In this document: piece after piece, positions 1-8,097 of the stretch
Numbering within the stretch: the stretch's first letter is position 1
Layout of the letters: each line of letters begins with the position of its first letter
Assembly: GCF_004005865.1 (NCBI RefSeq)
Contig: NZ_SACN01000003.1
Span: 1-64,000, forward strand
Origin: Sphingomonas crocodyli
Lineage (GTDB): Bacteria > Pseudomonadota > Alphaproteobacteria > Sphingomonadales > Sphingomonadaceae
Direction of reading: 5' to 3'
Length of the DNA: 64,000 nt
Translations under genes and position numbers: made by a program
The notes under the pieces: model-generated
Told to the model about the DNA's origin: nothing
Seen by the model: the letters and a program-made list of their open reading frames with translations, nothing else
The model's database searches: none

Positions 1-704
1 CCAAGAGCCGCAGCCTGATCGGCAGCGCGGTGGCCGGCGGGGTGAAGCATTTCATCTTCTCATCGACCGCCGCGACCTACGGCATTCCGGACGAAAGCCC
101 GGTGCGCGAGAATATGCCGACCGTGCCTATCAACCCGTACGGCATGTCGAAGCTGATGACCGAGGCGATGCTGAAGGACGTCGCCTTCGCACATCCGATG
201 AATTATTGCGCGCTGCGTTACTTCAACGTCGCGGGCGCCGATCCCGAAGGCCGTTCGGGCCAGTCGACCGCGGGCGCGACCCACCTGATCAAGGTCGCGG
301 TAGAGGCGGCGACGGGGAAGCGCGAATCGGTCGCGGTGTTCGGCACCGATTATGCGACGCCCGACGGCACCGGGGTGCGCGACTATATCCATGTCAGCGA
401 TCTGGCGGCGGCGCATATCCACGCGCTCGAGACCCTGATCGCCGATCCGGCGACCAGCCACATCATGAATTGCGGCTATGGCCGTGGCTTTTCGGTGCTG
501 GAAGTGCTCGACGCGGTCGATCGCGTGACCAACCAGACGATCGTGCGCAAGCTGGAACCGCGGCGTGCGGGCGATCCCGACGCGTTGATCGCCGACAACA
601 GCCGCATCCTGGCGACGACGCCGTGGAAGCCGAGGCTGGCCGATCTTGATACGATCGTGGCCCATGCGCTCGCCTGGGAAGTTCAACTGACGCAGCGTAA
701 ATGA
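1..704 (+). CDS. galE: UDP-glucose 4-epimerase, C-terminal part (5' end outside window)
   Basis: This is the C-terminal two thirds of a short-chain-dehydrogenase-type UDP-glucose 4-epimerase, which interconverts UDP-glucose and UDP-galactose for polysaccharide synthesis in the cytoplasm. The frame is open from base 3, so the gene begins before the window. Visible family features are the strand ending FSSTAATYG, the catalytic YGMSK (YxxxK) and the RYFNVAGADPEG segment typical of GalE. Near the end, PRRAGDPDALIAD followed by a tail on the W..L..I theme is also typical of GalE. The gene ends in TGA at 702-704. The fold and family are clear; the exact sugar specificity is inferred. Confidence 0.93.
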   Translation, partial: KSRSLIGSAVAGGVKHFIFSSTAATYGIPDESPVRENMPTVPINPYGMSKLMTEAMLKDVAFAHPMNYCALRYFNVAGADPEGRSGQSTAGATHLIKVAVEAATGKRESVAVFGTDYATPDGTGVRDYIHVSDLAAAHIHALETLIADPATSHIMNCGYGRGFSVLEVLDAVDRVTNQTIVRKLEPRRAGDPDALIADNSRILATTPWKPRLADLDTIVAHALAWEVQLTQRK

Positions 705-734
705 GCGAAGAAAAATGCGCGCACCGTGCTGATG

Positions 735-1109
735 TCATGTGTAACTGGACATTGCCTGTTCAATCTGCTCGCGCATCTGGACAATGTCATGATGCTCACG
801 CGAGCCACAGGCTCTTGTCTCAGACGATCCCGTAATCAGGTAGAGGCTATATTCGACGATCTTCGCCCTTTGCCACCATATCCACGCGACCAAGCTAAAG
901 ACGAGCACCATTATTAATGCGTTGAATCTGTCGCTGCTAGTGGTTGCAACGAAGATCATAGGAAACATGAAAATCGCGAGCAGAAAGGCGACCCAGGAAA
1001 CGGCGCGACTGTGTGGCTTACGGGATCTGACCTCGACACGATCAATGTCAGTCAGCTTTACCAAGGTTGAACCGAACCTGACTGTCTCGTGATCCACAAA
1101 TACTGCCAT
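735..1109 (-). CDS. Small two-helix membrane protein, resembles DUF6232 proteins
   Basis: This 124-residue protein has a short N-terminal cytosolic part (VRFGSTLVKLTDIDRVEV, where a short strand is followed by an LTDI-type motif). Two adjacent membrane helices follow, around residues 38-56 and 63-79, and then a C-terminal soluble segment. The architecture and the N-terminal motif recall the DUF6232 family, whose function is unknown to me. It is convergent with galE. The ATG at 1109 is preceded by a nine-G run on its own strand (1119-1127), which may double as the ribosome-binding region. The family call is tentative; that it is a real gene is likely. Confidence 0.65.
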   Translation of the reverse strand: MAVFVDHETVRFGSTLVKLTDIDRVEVRSRKPHSRAVSWVAFLLAIFMFPMIFVATTSSDRFNALIMVLVFSLVAWIWWQRAKIVEYSLYLITGSSETRACGSREHHDIVQMREQIEQAMSSYT

Positions 1110-1118
1110 GTGCCCCTA

Positions 1119-1127
1119 CCCCCCCCC
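1119..1127 (-). promoter_or_regulatory. Nine-base G tract just upstream of a start codon
   Basis: On the minus strand a run of nine G residues, followed by TAGGGGCAC, ends directly before the ATG at 1109. The run lies where a Shine-Dalgarno sequence would be. Homopolymers of this length can slip in replication, so the spacing could vary between cells. This is seen in sequence; the regulatory effect is inference. Confidence 0.4.
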
Positions 1128-1710
1128 TGTCAAAAGCAATGAAGCGTACGACAGGTCTGTGTCTTCCATACCGCATGTGTGAGTGCGTGCGAAGGACTTC
1201 AGTACGGTTGAATGCATATAGTCGTCCAACAACCTGTCGAGGCGTTGGACCCGTGAGCATTGATGTCAGGAAAAATCTGCAACCTCCGTTAAGATTTCGG
1301 ACCGTTGTTTCAGATATGTTGCAACCTGCGCGTCATCCTCACGAAACTTACTAACTGTTGTGTCAAAATAGGATGCGCTGCGGCAGTTTCATCCAAATGT
1401 GCCGATAGAAATATTCGATCTTCCGGCGGTTTCAATATAAGAGATGCGCGTGTCATTGCGCAGGCGAATGCCCGCCATGGCCTGGGGAAATATGGGGGAC
1501 GGGGCGTGCGGACGGCAGCTCGGGGGCGCTTGTTCAAGGTAATGCGATTGGAGAGATCGCATCCTTTACTGGCGATCTGGCATCACTTGCGTCTTGTTTC
1601 AGCGGGATGCTCCATATCCGCGGTTTATCACGGCTCTATGGCTTGTTCGGAGCGTCAGTCGCGACCCGCCTTGGCGAGCTCGATGCTTGATCTCCGTTGG
1701 AGCGGCTACG
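1128..1710. other. No convincing gene
   Basis: Open frames on both strands here are short, rich in Arg and Cys and lack ribosome-binding sites. I see no recognisable protein, RNA or repeat. The last 100 bases probably hold the promoter of the small gene starting at 1711. Confidence 0.5.
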
Positions 1711-2022
1711 ATGTTTAGGCAGTTCGCAGCGAAGTGCTTCTGGACTCTCGCCTATCGATTTTATGCTTATCGCCCGCCGTCGCGTCGAGTTGAAATAGCG
1801 ACCGTCGGCTTTGGGGGCTTCCTGACTCTCCTTCACGCTGGCGCGTTCATTTCTCTGCCTGAAGTTGAGAACGCAGTCAGACTGTTCATCAGCAGCCTCG
1901 TTGTCGCTGGCGGCCTCGTGCACCGCAAGATCAGACTTGAAAGAGCGAAGGGCGTTGATGCGTTAGCTCGAAAGTTGCAGAGCTGGTCGCGTCCGGTCCC
2001 GCATTCGACCCGGCCCTCCTAA
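1711..2022 (+). CDS. Hypothetical small membrane protein
   Basis: From the ATG at 1711 this encodes about 103 residues. A basic, aromatic N-terminus (MFRQFAAKCFWTLAYRFYAY) is followed by two hydrophobic stretches, around residues 30-45 and 55-72, and a basic tail. I chose this start because the upstream extension of the frame reads as low-quality Arg-rich sequence. There is no strong Shine-Dalgarno. I do not recognise the family. It could be a holin-like or generic inner-membrane protein, but nothing here decides it. Confidence 0.45.
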   Translation: MFRQFAAKCFWTLAYRFYAYRPPSRRVEIATVGFGGFLTLLHAGAFISLPEVENAVRLFISSLVVAGGLVHRKIRLERAKGVDALARKLQSWSRPVPHSTRPS

Positions 2023-2337
2023 TGGTTTCGTCTTACCCCCGGCTTATGAGAGGTTCAGAGCGGTGCAGGGCCGGAACGAGCACAAACATTCCACCTCTTT
2101 GCCGATCCCCAGGCCGGCCCCCTCGGATCCGGATGGCCAGACATAGTCGCATTGACGATTTGAAGTGCTTGGGCGCATGTGACAATGCACGCCAAAGGCA
2201 ACGATGCTTGCGCTCGACATCTCGCACAATCAGGCAAACCTCTCTTTTGGAAGGCGAACGAGATAGTCGGCGTTTAACCGGTATTTCGATCGGCGGCTGC
2301 GCCGGGCCGGGTCAGAGTTACGGCATCCGAGCAATCA
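2023..2337. other. Intergenic region ahead of the acyltransferase gene
   Basis: Several overlapping short frames occur but none has a ribosome-binding site or a recognisable product. The stretch presumably carries the promoter for the gene at 2338; no clear -35/-10 pair was identified. Confidence 0.45.
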
Positions 2338-3474
2338 GTGCATAAAGTCCGCCTGGGTGAAATTGATGCCCTGCGCTTTATTGCGGCGGTGTCGGTTGCG
2401 ATGTTCCATCTCGCGTTCTGGTCTTGGGCGCCGGAAGCCGCCTATAGCACATCGAAGGCCGTATCTCTTGGGCGGTATAGCTACGAGAGCATCCAAAGTA
2501 TTGCGTCGCTTGGTTGGGTCGGCGTCGAAATATTTTTCGTCATATCAGGTTTTGTCATAGTTTATTCCGCAACAGGTGGGCCATGGCGATTCCTTCGAAG
2601 CCGCCTGCTGAGGCTGGTGCCCGCTGTGTGGATTTGTGCGCCGGTCACGGCGGCAGTCCTCATCTATTTCTCGGTGTTCATGCCGAGCGATATTATCGGC
2701 ATGACTGTCAGGAGCCTGGTATTCTGGCCTAAAGGGCCTTGGGTTGATGGGGTGTATTGGACTCTCGGCGTGGAGATTTCATTCTACGCATTGATGTTCG
2801 TACTTCTGGTTATCGGCCGTCTCGCTTGGATCAATCTCGCTCTGTGCCTCGTCGGTTTGCTGAGCTCAGCTTACTGGCTTGCAGCTCTCCCTATCGGAAT
2901 ATTTCCAGTAGCTCATATCGATGAGATGCTGGCCAGACTTCTGCTCATTCGACACGGCTGCTTTTTTGCTATTGGCGGACTGTTATGGACGCTGCAAGGC
3001 ACTAAGGCCGGTCGCGGCCTATGGCTCGTCATCCTGACCTGCATGGCAGCAGGTTATGTCGAGATCCTCGATGCGGGACGTGAGCCCGTTACGCTTGCGG
3101 GACCTGCGTGGCTGTCGCATATCGCCGCGGTCACTTGGGTGGCCAGCGTGGGATTCCTGATCCTTGCCGTAAAACGAGAATTGCATGGTCATCGGTGGCA
3201 ATCACCTTGTCTGCGAGCGGCGGGACTGGCGACCTTCCCACTTTATCTGCTCCACGATGTGGTTGGAGCCTGGTTGTTGCGGGTATCGAGCTGGGCTGGG
3301 TTGTCGCGCTGGGTAGCGCTGGCACTCTCTCTCTTTGCCGTGATTGGCCTGAGCTTTCTTGTGTCGCACATTGCAGAGCCGGTCGTGCGAACAGGATTGC
3401 GAAGGCTCATCGACTCCCGCTATTTTCGGCGCATTCAGAGGATAGTTGAATATCGCTATCGCAATTTGCCGTGA
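2338..3474 (+). CDS. Acyltransferase-3 family membrane protein (sugar O-acyltransferase)
   Basis: This is a 378-residue integral membrane protein starting at GTG. It matches the acyltransferase-3 family (OafA/NodX/ExoZ type), which transfers acetyl or other acyl groups to sugars of surface polysaccharides at the inner membrane. Supporting motifs are the N-terminal EIDALRFIAAVSVAMFH with the conserved FH at its end, GVEIFFVISGFVI, the RLLRLVPAVWI segment and VDGVYWTLGVEISFY. About ten hydrophobic segments are spread over the length, and the size fits the family. It stands alone, followed 54 bases later by a small membrane protein. An exopolysaccharide acetylation role is inferred from the EPS genes further along the window. 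Confidence 0.9.
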   Translation: MHKVRLGEIDALRFIAAVSVAMFHLAFWSWAPEAAYSTSKAVSLGRYSYESIQSIASLGWVGVEIFFVISGFVIVYSATGGPWRFLRSRLLRLVPAVWICAPVTAAVLIYFSVFMPSDIIGMTVRSLVFWPKGPWVDGVYWTLGVEISFYALMFVLLVIGRLAWINLALCLVGLLSSAYWLAALPIGIFPVAHIDEMLARLLLIRHGCFFAIGGLLWTLQGTKAGRGLWLVILTCMAAGYVEILDAGREPVTLAGPAWLSHIAAVTWVASVGFLILAVKRELHGHRWQSPCLRAAGLATFPLYLLHDVVGAWLLRVSSWAGLSRWVALALSLFAVIGLSFLVSHIAEPVVRTGLRRLIDSRYFRRIQRIVEYRYRNLP

Positions 3475-3528
3475 GTAAGTTTTCGAACGCAAAGCTTAGT
3501 ATGGGACCGTCAGGAGGCATCGACCGCG

Positions 3529-3864
3529 ATGAGAGTTGATATTATGCGCTCCCTTATCTCGATGCTGTTCGCGCTGGCTGGTATCTTGTGGTTCATCGCC
3601 GCGTATTTCTACGCGCCATATATCGTGTTCACATATCTGACTATTCAATGGCATTGGTATATCGTAGGGGCAGCCGCCGCTGCATTCATCACGTCGATCC
3701 CAATTCTCGGGATGGCGCTTGCCGTATATGCAGTTATGGCTTTGCATGATTGGCCATTGCTCTATGCAATTGGCGGCTTTTTCCTGTGGGTGCCATTAAT
3801 AGCACTTGCCTCGGCGCTTCGATCGAGCAGCCGCGCTGTCCAGGCGGTGGGCCCGATGCCCTAA
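3529..3864 (+). CDS. Hypothetical inner-membrane protein with three or four helices
   Basis: This 111-residue protein is very hydrophobic, with helices around residues 8-26, 43-58, 60-72 and 78-93. A good Shine-Dalgarno (AGGAGG at 3512-3517) precedes the ATG at a slightly long spacing, and MRSL six codons in is an alternative start. It follows the acyltransferase in the same direction and may share its transcript. No family is recognised. The strong ribosome-binding site and protein-like composition support a real gene. Confidence 0.65.
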   Translation: MRVDIMRSLISMLFALAGILWFIAAYFYAPYIVFTYLTIQWHWYIVGAAAAAFITSIPILGMALAVYAVMALHDWPLLYAIGGFFLWVPLIALASALRSSSRAVQAVGPMP

Positions 3865-3871
3865 GTTGCAA

Positions 3872-3901
3872 CCGCCGGCCTGGTTGAGGTTCGGCCGGCG
3901 G
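3872..3901 (+). terminator. GC-rich hairpin after the acyltransferase block
   Basis: CCGCCGGCC at 3872-3880 pairs with GGCCGGCGG at 3893-3901 around a 12-base loop, eight bases after the stop codon at 3864. No T-run follows, so it is either a weak intrinsic terminator or an mRNA-stabilising 3' hairpin. Confidence 0.5.
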
Positions 3902-4022
3902 GCCGAGGCGTTTGCTAGTGGCACCCTGCCGCTCCTTTTAACTTCTGACGCGAGGTCGCGTTAGCAGCTTGTTAGCTTCATGGTTATAGAGGAGGACGCG
4001 GAACGAAGTAGGATGCGTTGAG

Positions 4023-4178
4023 ATGGTTGCGCTAGTTTTTGTTATGGGGATATCACTCTACGCGATCATCCACATAGTTCTGTTCTTGTGGCGGCGCGAC
4101 GCCATTGCGCAGGATGCGCATATCGAAGTCGTGATGGCTCATCTCGAAAGCCGAGAGGCGCAAAAAGGCGAAGTCTAA
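4023..4178 (+). CDS. Very small single-helix membrane protein
   Basis: This 51-residue frame starts at ATG 4023. One membrane helix (about residues 2-22) is followed by a charged tail (WRRDAIAQDAHIEVVMAHLE, then SREAQKGEV). GGAGGA at 3991-3996 is too far upstream to be its ribosome site. The composition, one helix plus an amphipathic acidic and basic helix, is protein-like and the codon use matches the neighbours. Unknown function; low to moderate confidence. Confidence 0.4.
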   Translation: MVALVFVMGISLYAIIHIVLFLWRRDAIAQDAHIEVVMAHLESREAQKGEV

Positions 4179-4276
4179 CCGTTCAACGCAGAGCGGTGAA
4201 ATACCTAATCGCCGACCACTTTCCGGGTGCTGACTTCAACTGGTCACCGAGACAGGCGGCTTAAAAATGAGTCGGA

Positions 4277-4471
4277 TCAATGCACAGTCAAGCTGATGTC
4301 GTCGATCGACCTCTCAACAATGGCTGCTTCGAAACCATCCAGCCAAAAGTCGTGCAGAGAGGGCTCGAGAGCCGACGGGACTTCACGAAGGCCCAACATT
4401 GCACCGGACGCCCACCCGTCCTCAAACGCCGCGATGATTCGCTCCATCCCGTCGTTGATCTCGAGTGACAT
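4277..4471 (-). CDS. Small hypothetical protein, possibly ribosome-modulation-factor-like
   Basis: This 64-residue acidic protein has an ATG at 4471 and GGAG seven bases upstream. It contains RIIAAFEDGWASGAMLG and HDFWLDGFEAAI. The paired 'aromatic-x-x-G' pattern recalls the FxxGYxAG and WxxGW motifs of ribosome modulation factor-type proteins. It is shorter and more acidic than classical RMF, so the likeness is only suggestive. Similar small proteins recur at 8098-8337. Confidence 0.55.
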   Translation of the reverse strand: MSLEINDGMERIIAAFEDGWASGAMLGLREVPSALEPSLHDFWLDGFEAAIVERSIDDISLTVH

Positions 4472-4944
4472 GACCCATCTCCGCTTACTCGATCAACTGC
4501 CACCTGTTCCGGCGCTGTTGAGACTGAACCCTGCGAACAGCCCTACGCATAGCGACTGAAATGGTTCCTCCGGCTGACCCAATACAGATGCGTACCGCAT
4601 TGCACAAGATGGAAATAAGTAAGCAGAAGTGGTGTTAACCATATTTAACGACGTTAGCCAGTGCTCTGGAGCTGCCTACAATATGCGCCGGCGTTGGGCA
4701 GTAGGGTTGGCTAGAAGAGGACTATAAATTTATCATTCAATTTGGACCAAAGTATGAACGACGTCAAAACGCGGGAGGTTAATATTCCAAACTGCTGTGG
4801 CTTCTGCCACTTTGATCGAACCGTCCTAGCGATGACGTCCGCAGGGCTTGGTCGACATCTCTCTCGGGGTATGGCCGAGATTCAGGCTGATACCCTCGCT
4901 ATCAATATCCGTTCGCAGCGTTCAAAAATAAGCGCTTGCTTATG
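4472..4944. other. Mostly noncoding; possible truncated ORF
   Basis: An open frame from ATG 4754 starts with a Cys-rich segment (NIPNCCGFCHF) but reads straight into the antisense of the IS66 remnant. If real, it is a gene truncated by the insertion. The AT-rich stretch at 4718-4740 is promoter-like. Nothing else is convincing. Confidence 0.35.
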
Positions 4945-5165
4945 CGACGTTATCGAACACTCCATCTCGGCGATCAGCTCCAGTTTCTGCTCAGGCGTCC
5001 ACACGCGGCGCCGGTCTGCCACTCGGCCAAGGATCTCGACGCGCCCAACACGCTTCAGAGGCATTCCAATGCGGGTGTCCAATGCGGTCGTAAGGCAGGT
5101 ATCGTCCCATCCCCACACTTCAGCCACAGCGCCTGGCACGGGCAAAGTGGCGCCACCACATCGCC
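4945..5165 (-). pseudogene. IS66-family orfA (TnpA) remnant, copy 1
   Basis: Read on the minus strand, this encodes an internal piece of the small accessory protein of IS66-type elements. GRVEILGRVADRRRVWTPEQ continues as KLELIAEME, the helix-turn-helix start usually written 'R.W..E.KL.IV.E'. The upstream part includes LPVPGAVAEVWGWDDTCLTT. Downstream the reading decays (ECSITSHKQALIFERCE in place of the HTH core). No orfB, orfC or terminal inverted repeats were seen. It is nearly identical to 19231-19455 and in the same orientation. It is a decayed insertion-sequence fragment, not a functional transposase. Confidence 0.7.
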
Positions 5166-5507
5166 TATGTTGAGCCGGTCTTTCGATCGAGATACTCCGC
5201 TCGGAGCGCGACAGAACGCCATCCAAATCAGTAGTGCTTGTCGTGAGTAACCCCACACCGCGGCGTGACGGTTCTTACCCCTGAGGCACATGGAAAAAGC
5301 AGTCGCGAGGTGTGTCTCAAACCATATGCGTAGTGCATTGAAAGCCACACAAGGGTGGGACGAAGCAATCGTTTGGCAACGAGGGAGCATGCTTCGTCCC
5401 GACGCCAAAACGCGAAATCTCGACTTAGGTTGCTTATTGAGAATGGTTCACTCGTGGAACATTTCTGTTTCGTAACTGTCTAGCCAATACCGATTGGGAG
5501 ACAGGCT
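5166..5507. other. Intergenic region between IS66 remnant and the stress-protein operon
   Basis: No supported gene: the 61-codon frame at 5290-5475 lacks a ribosome-binding site and protein-like composition. The region presumably carries the promoter of the gene at 5508. Confidence 0.45.
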
Positions 5508-5777
5508 ATGGGTATCGTTCTTCTATTGATTGTAGGCGGCCTCATTGGTTGGGTCGCCAGCATCGTTATGCGCACCGATGGTCAGCAGGGCATTGTGCTA
5601 AACGTTGTCGTCGGCATTGTTGGTGCGCTTCTCGCTGGCTTCATCATCACGCCTTTCATCGGCGGTGCGCCAATCACCAGCGGCATGATCAGCCTCCAGA
5701 GCATCTTCGTCTCGTTCCTGGGTGCTGTCGTTCTGCTCGCGATCGTCAACATGTTCCGCCGCGGCGCGGTTCGCTAA
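5508..5777 (+). CDS. GlsB/YeaQ/YmgE-family stress-response membrane protein
   Basis: This 89-residue protein is composed almost wholly of three hydrophobic helices with glycine-rich packing motifs: LLIVGGLIGWVASIVMRTD, a central VVVGIVGALLAGFII segment and a final FVSFLGAVVLLAIVNMFRRG. This is the typical transglycosylase-associated/GlsB layout. Members are small inner-membrane proteins induced by envelope, acid or osmotic stress; their molecular role is not settled. GGGAGA at 5493-5498 lies upstream of the ATG. It is followed 19 bases later by the anchored repeat protein at 5797, and a strong terminator closes the pair, so they form an operon. Confidence 0.9.
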   Translation: MGIVLLLIVGGLIGWVASIVMRTDGQQGIVLNVVVGIVGALLAGFIITPFIGGAPITSGMISLQSIFVSFLGAVVLLAIVNMFRRGAVR

Positions 5778-5796
5778 CAAGACCAGGAGAGACACA

Positions 5797-6111
5797 ATGG
5801 TCGACAACAGGCCTTATGTCGTGGAGGAGCGCCGCAGCGGCGGTGCAACGGCAGCTATCGTCGTCGCAGTGATCGCGGTCGTCGCGGTGATCGCCGCATT
5901 TGCTTTCGGTCTGATCGATATTGATCAGACCAAAGAAACCAAACTGCCAAAGGTCGCCGTTGAGGGAGGTCAAGCTCCAGCGTTCGACGTCGACACCGCC
6001 AAGGTGGATGTTGGTATGAAAAAGACGGACGTCACGGTCCCAAAGGTCGAGGTTGGCACCACGAAGGCCGATGTCGAGGTTCCTACCGTCGACGTGGAGA
6101 AGGCGAAGTAA
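5797..6111 (+). CDS. Membrane-anchored protein with repeated K-x-D/E-V units
   Basis: From the ATG at 5797 (AGGAGA at 5785-5790) this encodes 104 residues. A short cytosolic N-terminus precedes one membrane helix around residues 20-42. The soluble tail has short imperfect repeats such as AKVDVGMKKTDVTVPKVEVG and TTKADVEVPTVDVEKAK, alternating Val with Lys, Asp and Thr every second residue as in an extended beta structure. The upstream start of the frame lies inside the preceding gene and was rejected. It is co-transcribed with the GlsB-type gene. Family not recognised; a periplasmic repeat stalk is a plausible reading of the tail. Confidence 0.75.
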   Translation: MVDNRPYVVEERRSGGATAAIVVAVIAVVAVIAAFAFGLIDIDQTKETKLPKVAVEGGQAPAFDVDTAKVDVGMKKTDVTVPKVEVGTTKADVEVPTVDVEKAK

Positions 6112-6140
6112 ACCTTCGACCGAGTTACGAATCTTGAGAG

Positions 6141-6169
6141 GGCGCTTCGCTTCGGCTGAGCGCCTTTTT
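6141..6169 (+). terminator. Rho-independent terminator of the stress-protein operon
   Basis: GGCGCT at 6141-6146 pairs with AGCGCC at 6159-6164, and TTTTT follows at 6165-6169. It lies 30 bases after the stop codon at 6111 and is the clearest intrinsic terminator in this part of the window. Confidence 0.85.
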
Positions 6170-6471
6170 CGTGTCCGCGGCTCGACTTCGGTGCGAGACA
6201 AACTGTGAGACAATGATTTGAGACAATCGCCTCAAAAATTTCCTCTAAGGAGTTCAAAACAAAAGAAGGGTGACCCTACGGGTTTCGAATACTTGTTTTC
6301 GCCGTGAGAGGGTTGCGTGCTAGATCGCTAGACGAGGGTACGTTGCCGGCGGTGCGGCGCGACGTGCGTATGTCACAGCGCGCTGAACCATTGCGGCTTG
6401 TTAAAGTTATAATCGAGCGATGGTGGCCGTTAGCATACTGAACGAACCGCCCGATGGTCGGCCTTTTAAGA
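6170..6471. other. No gene seen
   Basis: About 300 bases between the terminator and the decayed PEP-CTERM gene. Only short frames without ribosome sites occur; no repeats were recognised. Confidence 0.5.
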
Positions 6472-6915
6472 TCAAATCGGACGTGCCGAACGCGAGGTCT
6501 GATTTGAAATCCTGCGACGCATGCCATTTCCGACAACGCCAAAGCCGATGACCATGAGTGCCCATATCGCGCCCTTCGGCACCGCGGTGGGTGAGTTGGC
6601 TGCGGGTGCTATCTGGCCGACAGACGCGCTGACGCTTCCACCATCGCCAGGCGAATAGCTAAAATAGCCCAACGTCGGGGTCCCGCCTAAGAGTCCCACG
6701 ATGTCCAAACGGAGGTGCTTCGTCGCCTCCGATAGAAAAACGTCACCAGTGCCGATGAGCAAACGGTCCGCCACAGTGATAAGCGACCGGTCAAAGGCGG
6801 CGTATAGAGGGAAGGGCAGGCCCGAGATAGATACCGTGTCGATGAGCGGCAACCCGAGTGATCTGCTAGTGGTGTCCTCGGTTGTGCCGTAAAGGCATGG
6901 CGGCGCGCGTGGGCT
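6472..6915 (-). pseudogene. Decayed PEP-CTERM protein (C-terminal fragment)
   Basis: The frame ends in a segment of the PEPxxWA sorting type: AVPKGAIWALMVIGFGVVG followed by NGMRRR, i.e. a membrane helix and an Arg cluster. In intact members the helix is preceded by V/A-PEP-x-x-W; here PEP reads PKG. The upstream part (YGTTEDTTSRSLG, LRLDIVGLLGGTPTLGYF) resembles the beta-rich exported domain, but no signal peptide or good start codon exists and an in-frame stop lies at 6916-6918. It is most simply a 5'-truncated, drifting copy of a surface protein. Confidence 0.6.
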
Positions 6916-7002
6916 TCACGACGCGGGGGTCAGTTCTCGTAATGGATTGGCGCCTTTCCTCTAACGCCATATGTTGGCCTCACACAGAACTGCGAGGATC
7001 GA

Positions 7003-7188
7003 GTGGATAGCTTCAGACTGGATCGGGGCATTACCGTGTTTGTGCTCGGCGCGATATTGATGGCGATCATATGCGAGGTGAGCATGTCACTAGCCGGAGT
7101 CGGCGCTGAGCATATCGCCACCGTATGGGGAGCCCTCGCGATCATTTTCGCGCCGACATTGCTATGGTGGGGAGGTCAGCGGCGATGA
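7003..7188 (+). CDS. Small two-helix membrane protein
   Basis: This 61-residue protein starts at GTG 7003 with GAGGA about six bases upstream. It has helices around residues 10-30 and 38-55 and a basic end (WWGGQRR). Its stop overlaps the start of the next small gene (ATG at 7185, TGA at 7186-7188), a coupling typical of genuine operon partners. Unknown function. Confidence 0.55.
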   Translation: MDSFRLDRGITVFVLGAILMAIICEVSMSLAGVGAEHIATVWGALAIIFAPTLLWWGGQRR

Positions 7189-7313
7189 TGATCGGCCCGT
7201 TGACCAACCTTAGCGTCAACGAAATCACGTTCGTTTTCGCCTGCCTCGCGCTCGTTGCCAGCGCGATGACGGGATATATGGTCTGGCTCGTCATTCGAGG
7301 CCGCAACACCTAA
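7185..7313 (+). CDS. Single-helix mini-membrane protein, coupled to the preceding gene
   Basis: This 42-residue frame (MMIGPLTNLSVNEITF, then a helix ending YMVWLVIRGRNT) begins within the stop codon of the gene before it through an ATGATGA overlap. One membrane helix spans about residues 14-36. Coupled translation and clean composition support reality; the function is unknown. Confidence 0.45.
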   Translation: MMIGPLTNLSVNEITFVFACLALVASAMTGYMVWLVIRGRNT

Positions 7314-7503
7314 GCCCGCGGATTCGGTTCGGAGCATCAGCTTCTGATCACTGGTGCAGCATTAGGGCAGAGTCCAAGCCAAATGGCGCTTATCAAGCGG
7401 GGTGAGGCCAGTGTATGATGCCGGGATCCATGACGCCATTCCCCCGAAGAGGTCGTGGTAGGAGCGGCGCGGGTAGGCGAATGCCCTCGCCGCTCCGCTC
7501 GTG

Positions 7504-7713
7504 CTAGATCTGCCCCTTTAGGCCTTGAACAACGTCCAGGGCAATTTCGAGCGCTGATCGTTGAGACGGGTCGGATGTTCGAGCCAAAAGGTCTGAAACT
7601 GTCTTCTCGATCGGGCCGACAACTTTGCCGCCGCGGGTCTCAAGGTTCACAATAAGGGCGGTCACCAGCAGCAGCGCTGCCGATCCGTCGCAGCCTGTGA
7701 TCTCACCGCCCAT
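7504..7713 (-). CDS. Small hypothetical protein
   Basis: This 69-residue protein starts at ATG 7713, where AGAGG at 7721-7725 gives a seven-base spacing, so I prefer it to the longer frame. The N-terminal part is hydrophobic (AALLLVTALIVNLETRGG) and the C-terminal half is a predicted amphipathic helix (SALEIALDVVQGLKGQI). No family recognised. Confidence 0.5.
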   Translation of the reverse strand: MGGEITGCDGSAALLLVTALIVNLETRGGKVVGPIEKTVSDLLARTSDPSQRSALEIALDVVQGLKGQI

Positions 7714-7862
7714 ATACCGACCTCTAAGCCCACTCAAGAACAATACCACCCGCGCTGGCCTAGTGCTCATTAACGGGGGATGACGATCATTCGTTCTCGT
7801 TATAAAGCTTACGGTCCGTAGAAGGCGCGCCCCGAGCCGCTCCGCAGTGAATGGAGGCATCG

Positions 7863-8096
7863 ATGGTTGAAACCATGATCGATCGGAGGTCTATGGTGGT
7901 GGCCGATGCTTATCGGGTCGAATTCCTGAGTGACGGAGAAAACAGCAATCACGACCGGCATTTGGCAGTGCTGATCCTGCAAGCCATGCGCGAGCCGACA
8001 GATAATATGAATGATGCTATCGCCGACATCATGCCCGAACGCCCACACGCAATTTATTGGAAGGCAGGCATCGATGCAGCGCTCCGAGGTGCATGA
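7863..8096 (+). CDS. Small hypothetical protein of the accessory cluster
   Basis: This 77-residue acidic protein starts at ATG 7863 behind GGAGG at 7854-7858. It contains DAYRVEFLSDGEN, a DRHLAVLILQAM helix and ends HAIYWKAGIDAALRGA. The terminal 'YWKAGxDAAL' is reminiscent of the WxxG element in RMF-like proteins. The next gene begins two bases after its stop region, so the pair is an operon. Function unknown. Confidence 0.6.
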   Translation: MVETMIDRRSMVVADAYRVEFLSDGENSNHDRHLAVLILQAMREPTDNMNDAIADIMPERPHAIYWKAGIDAALRGA

Positions 8097-8097
8097 T

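Noticed and set aside
5290..5475. 61-codon plus-strand ORF
   Set aside because: No ribosome site, no protein-like segment, and it lies just ahead of the stress operon promoter.
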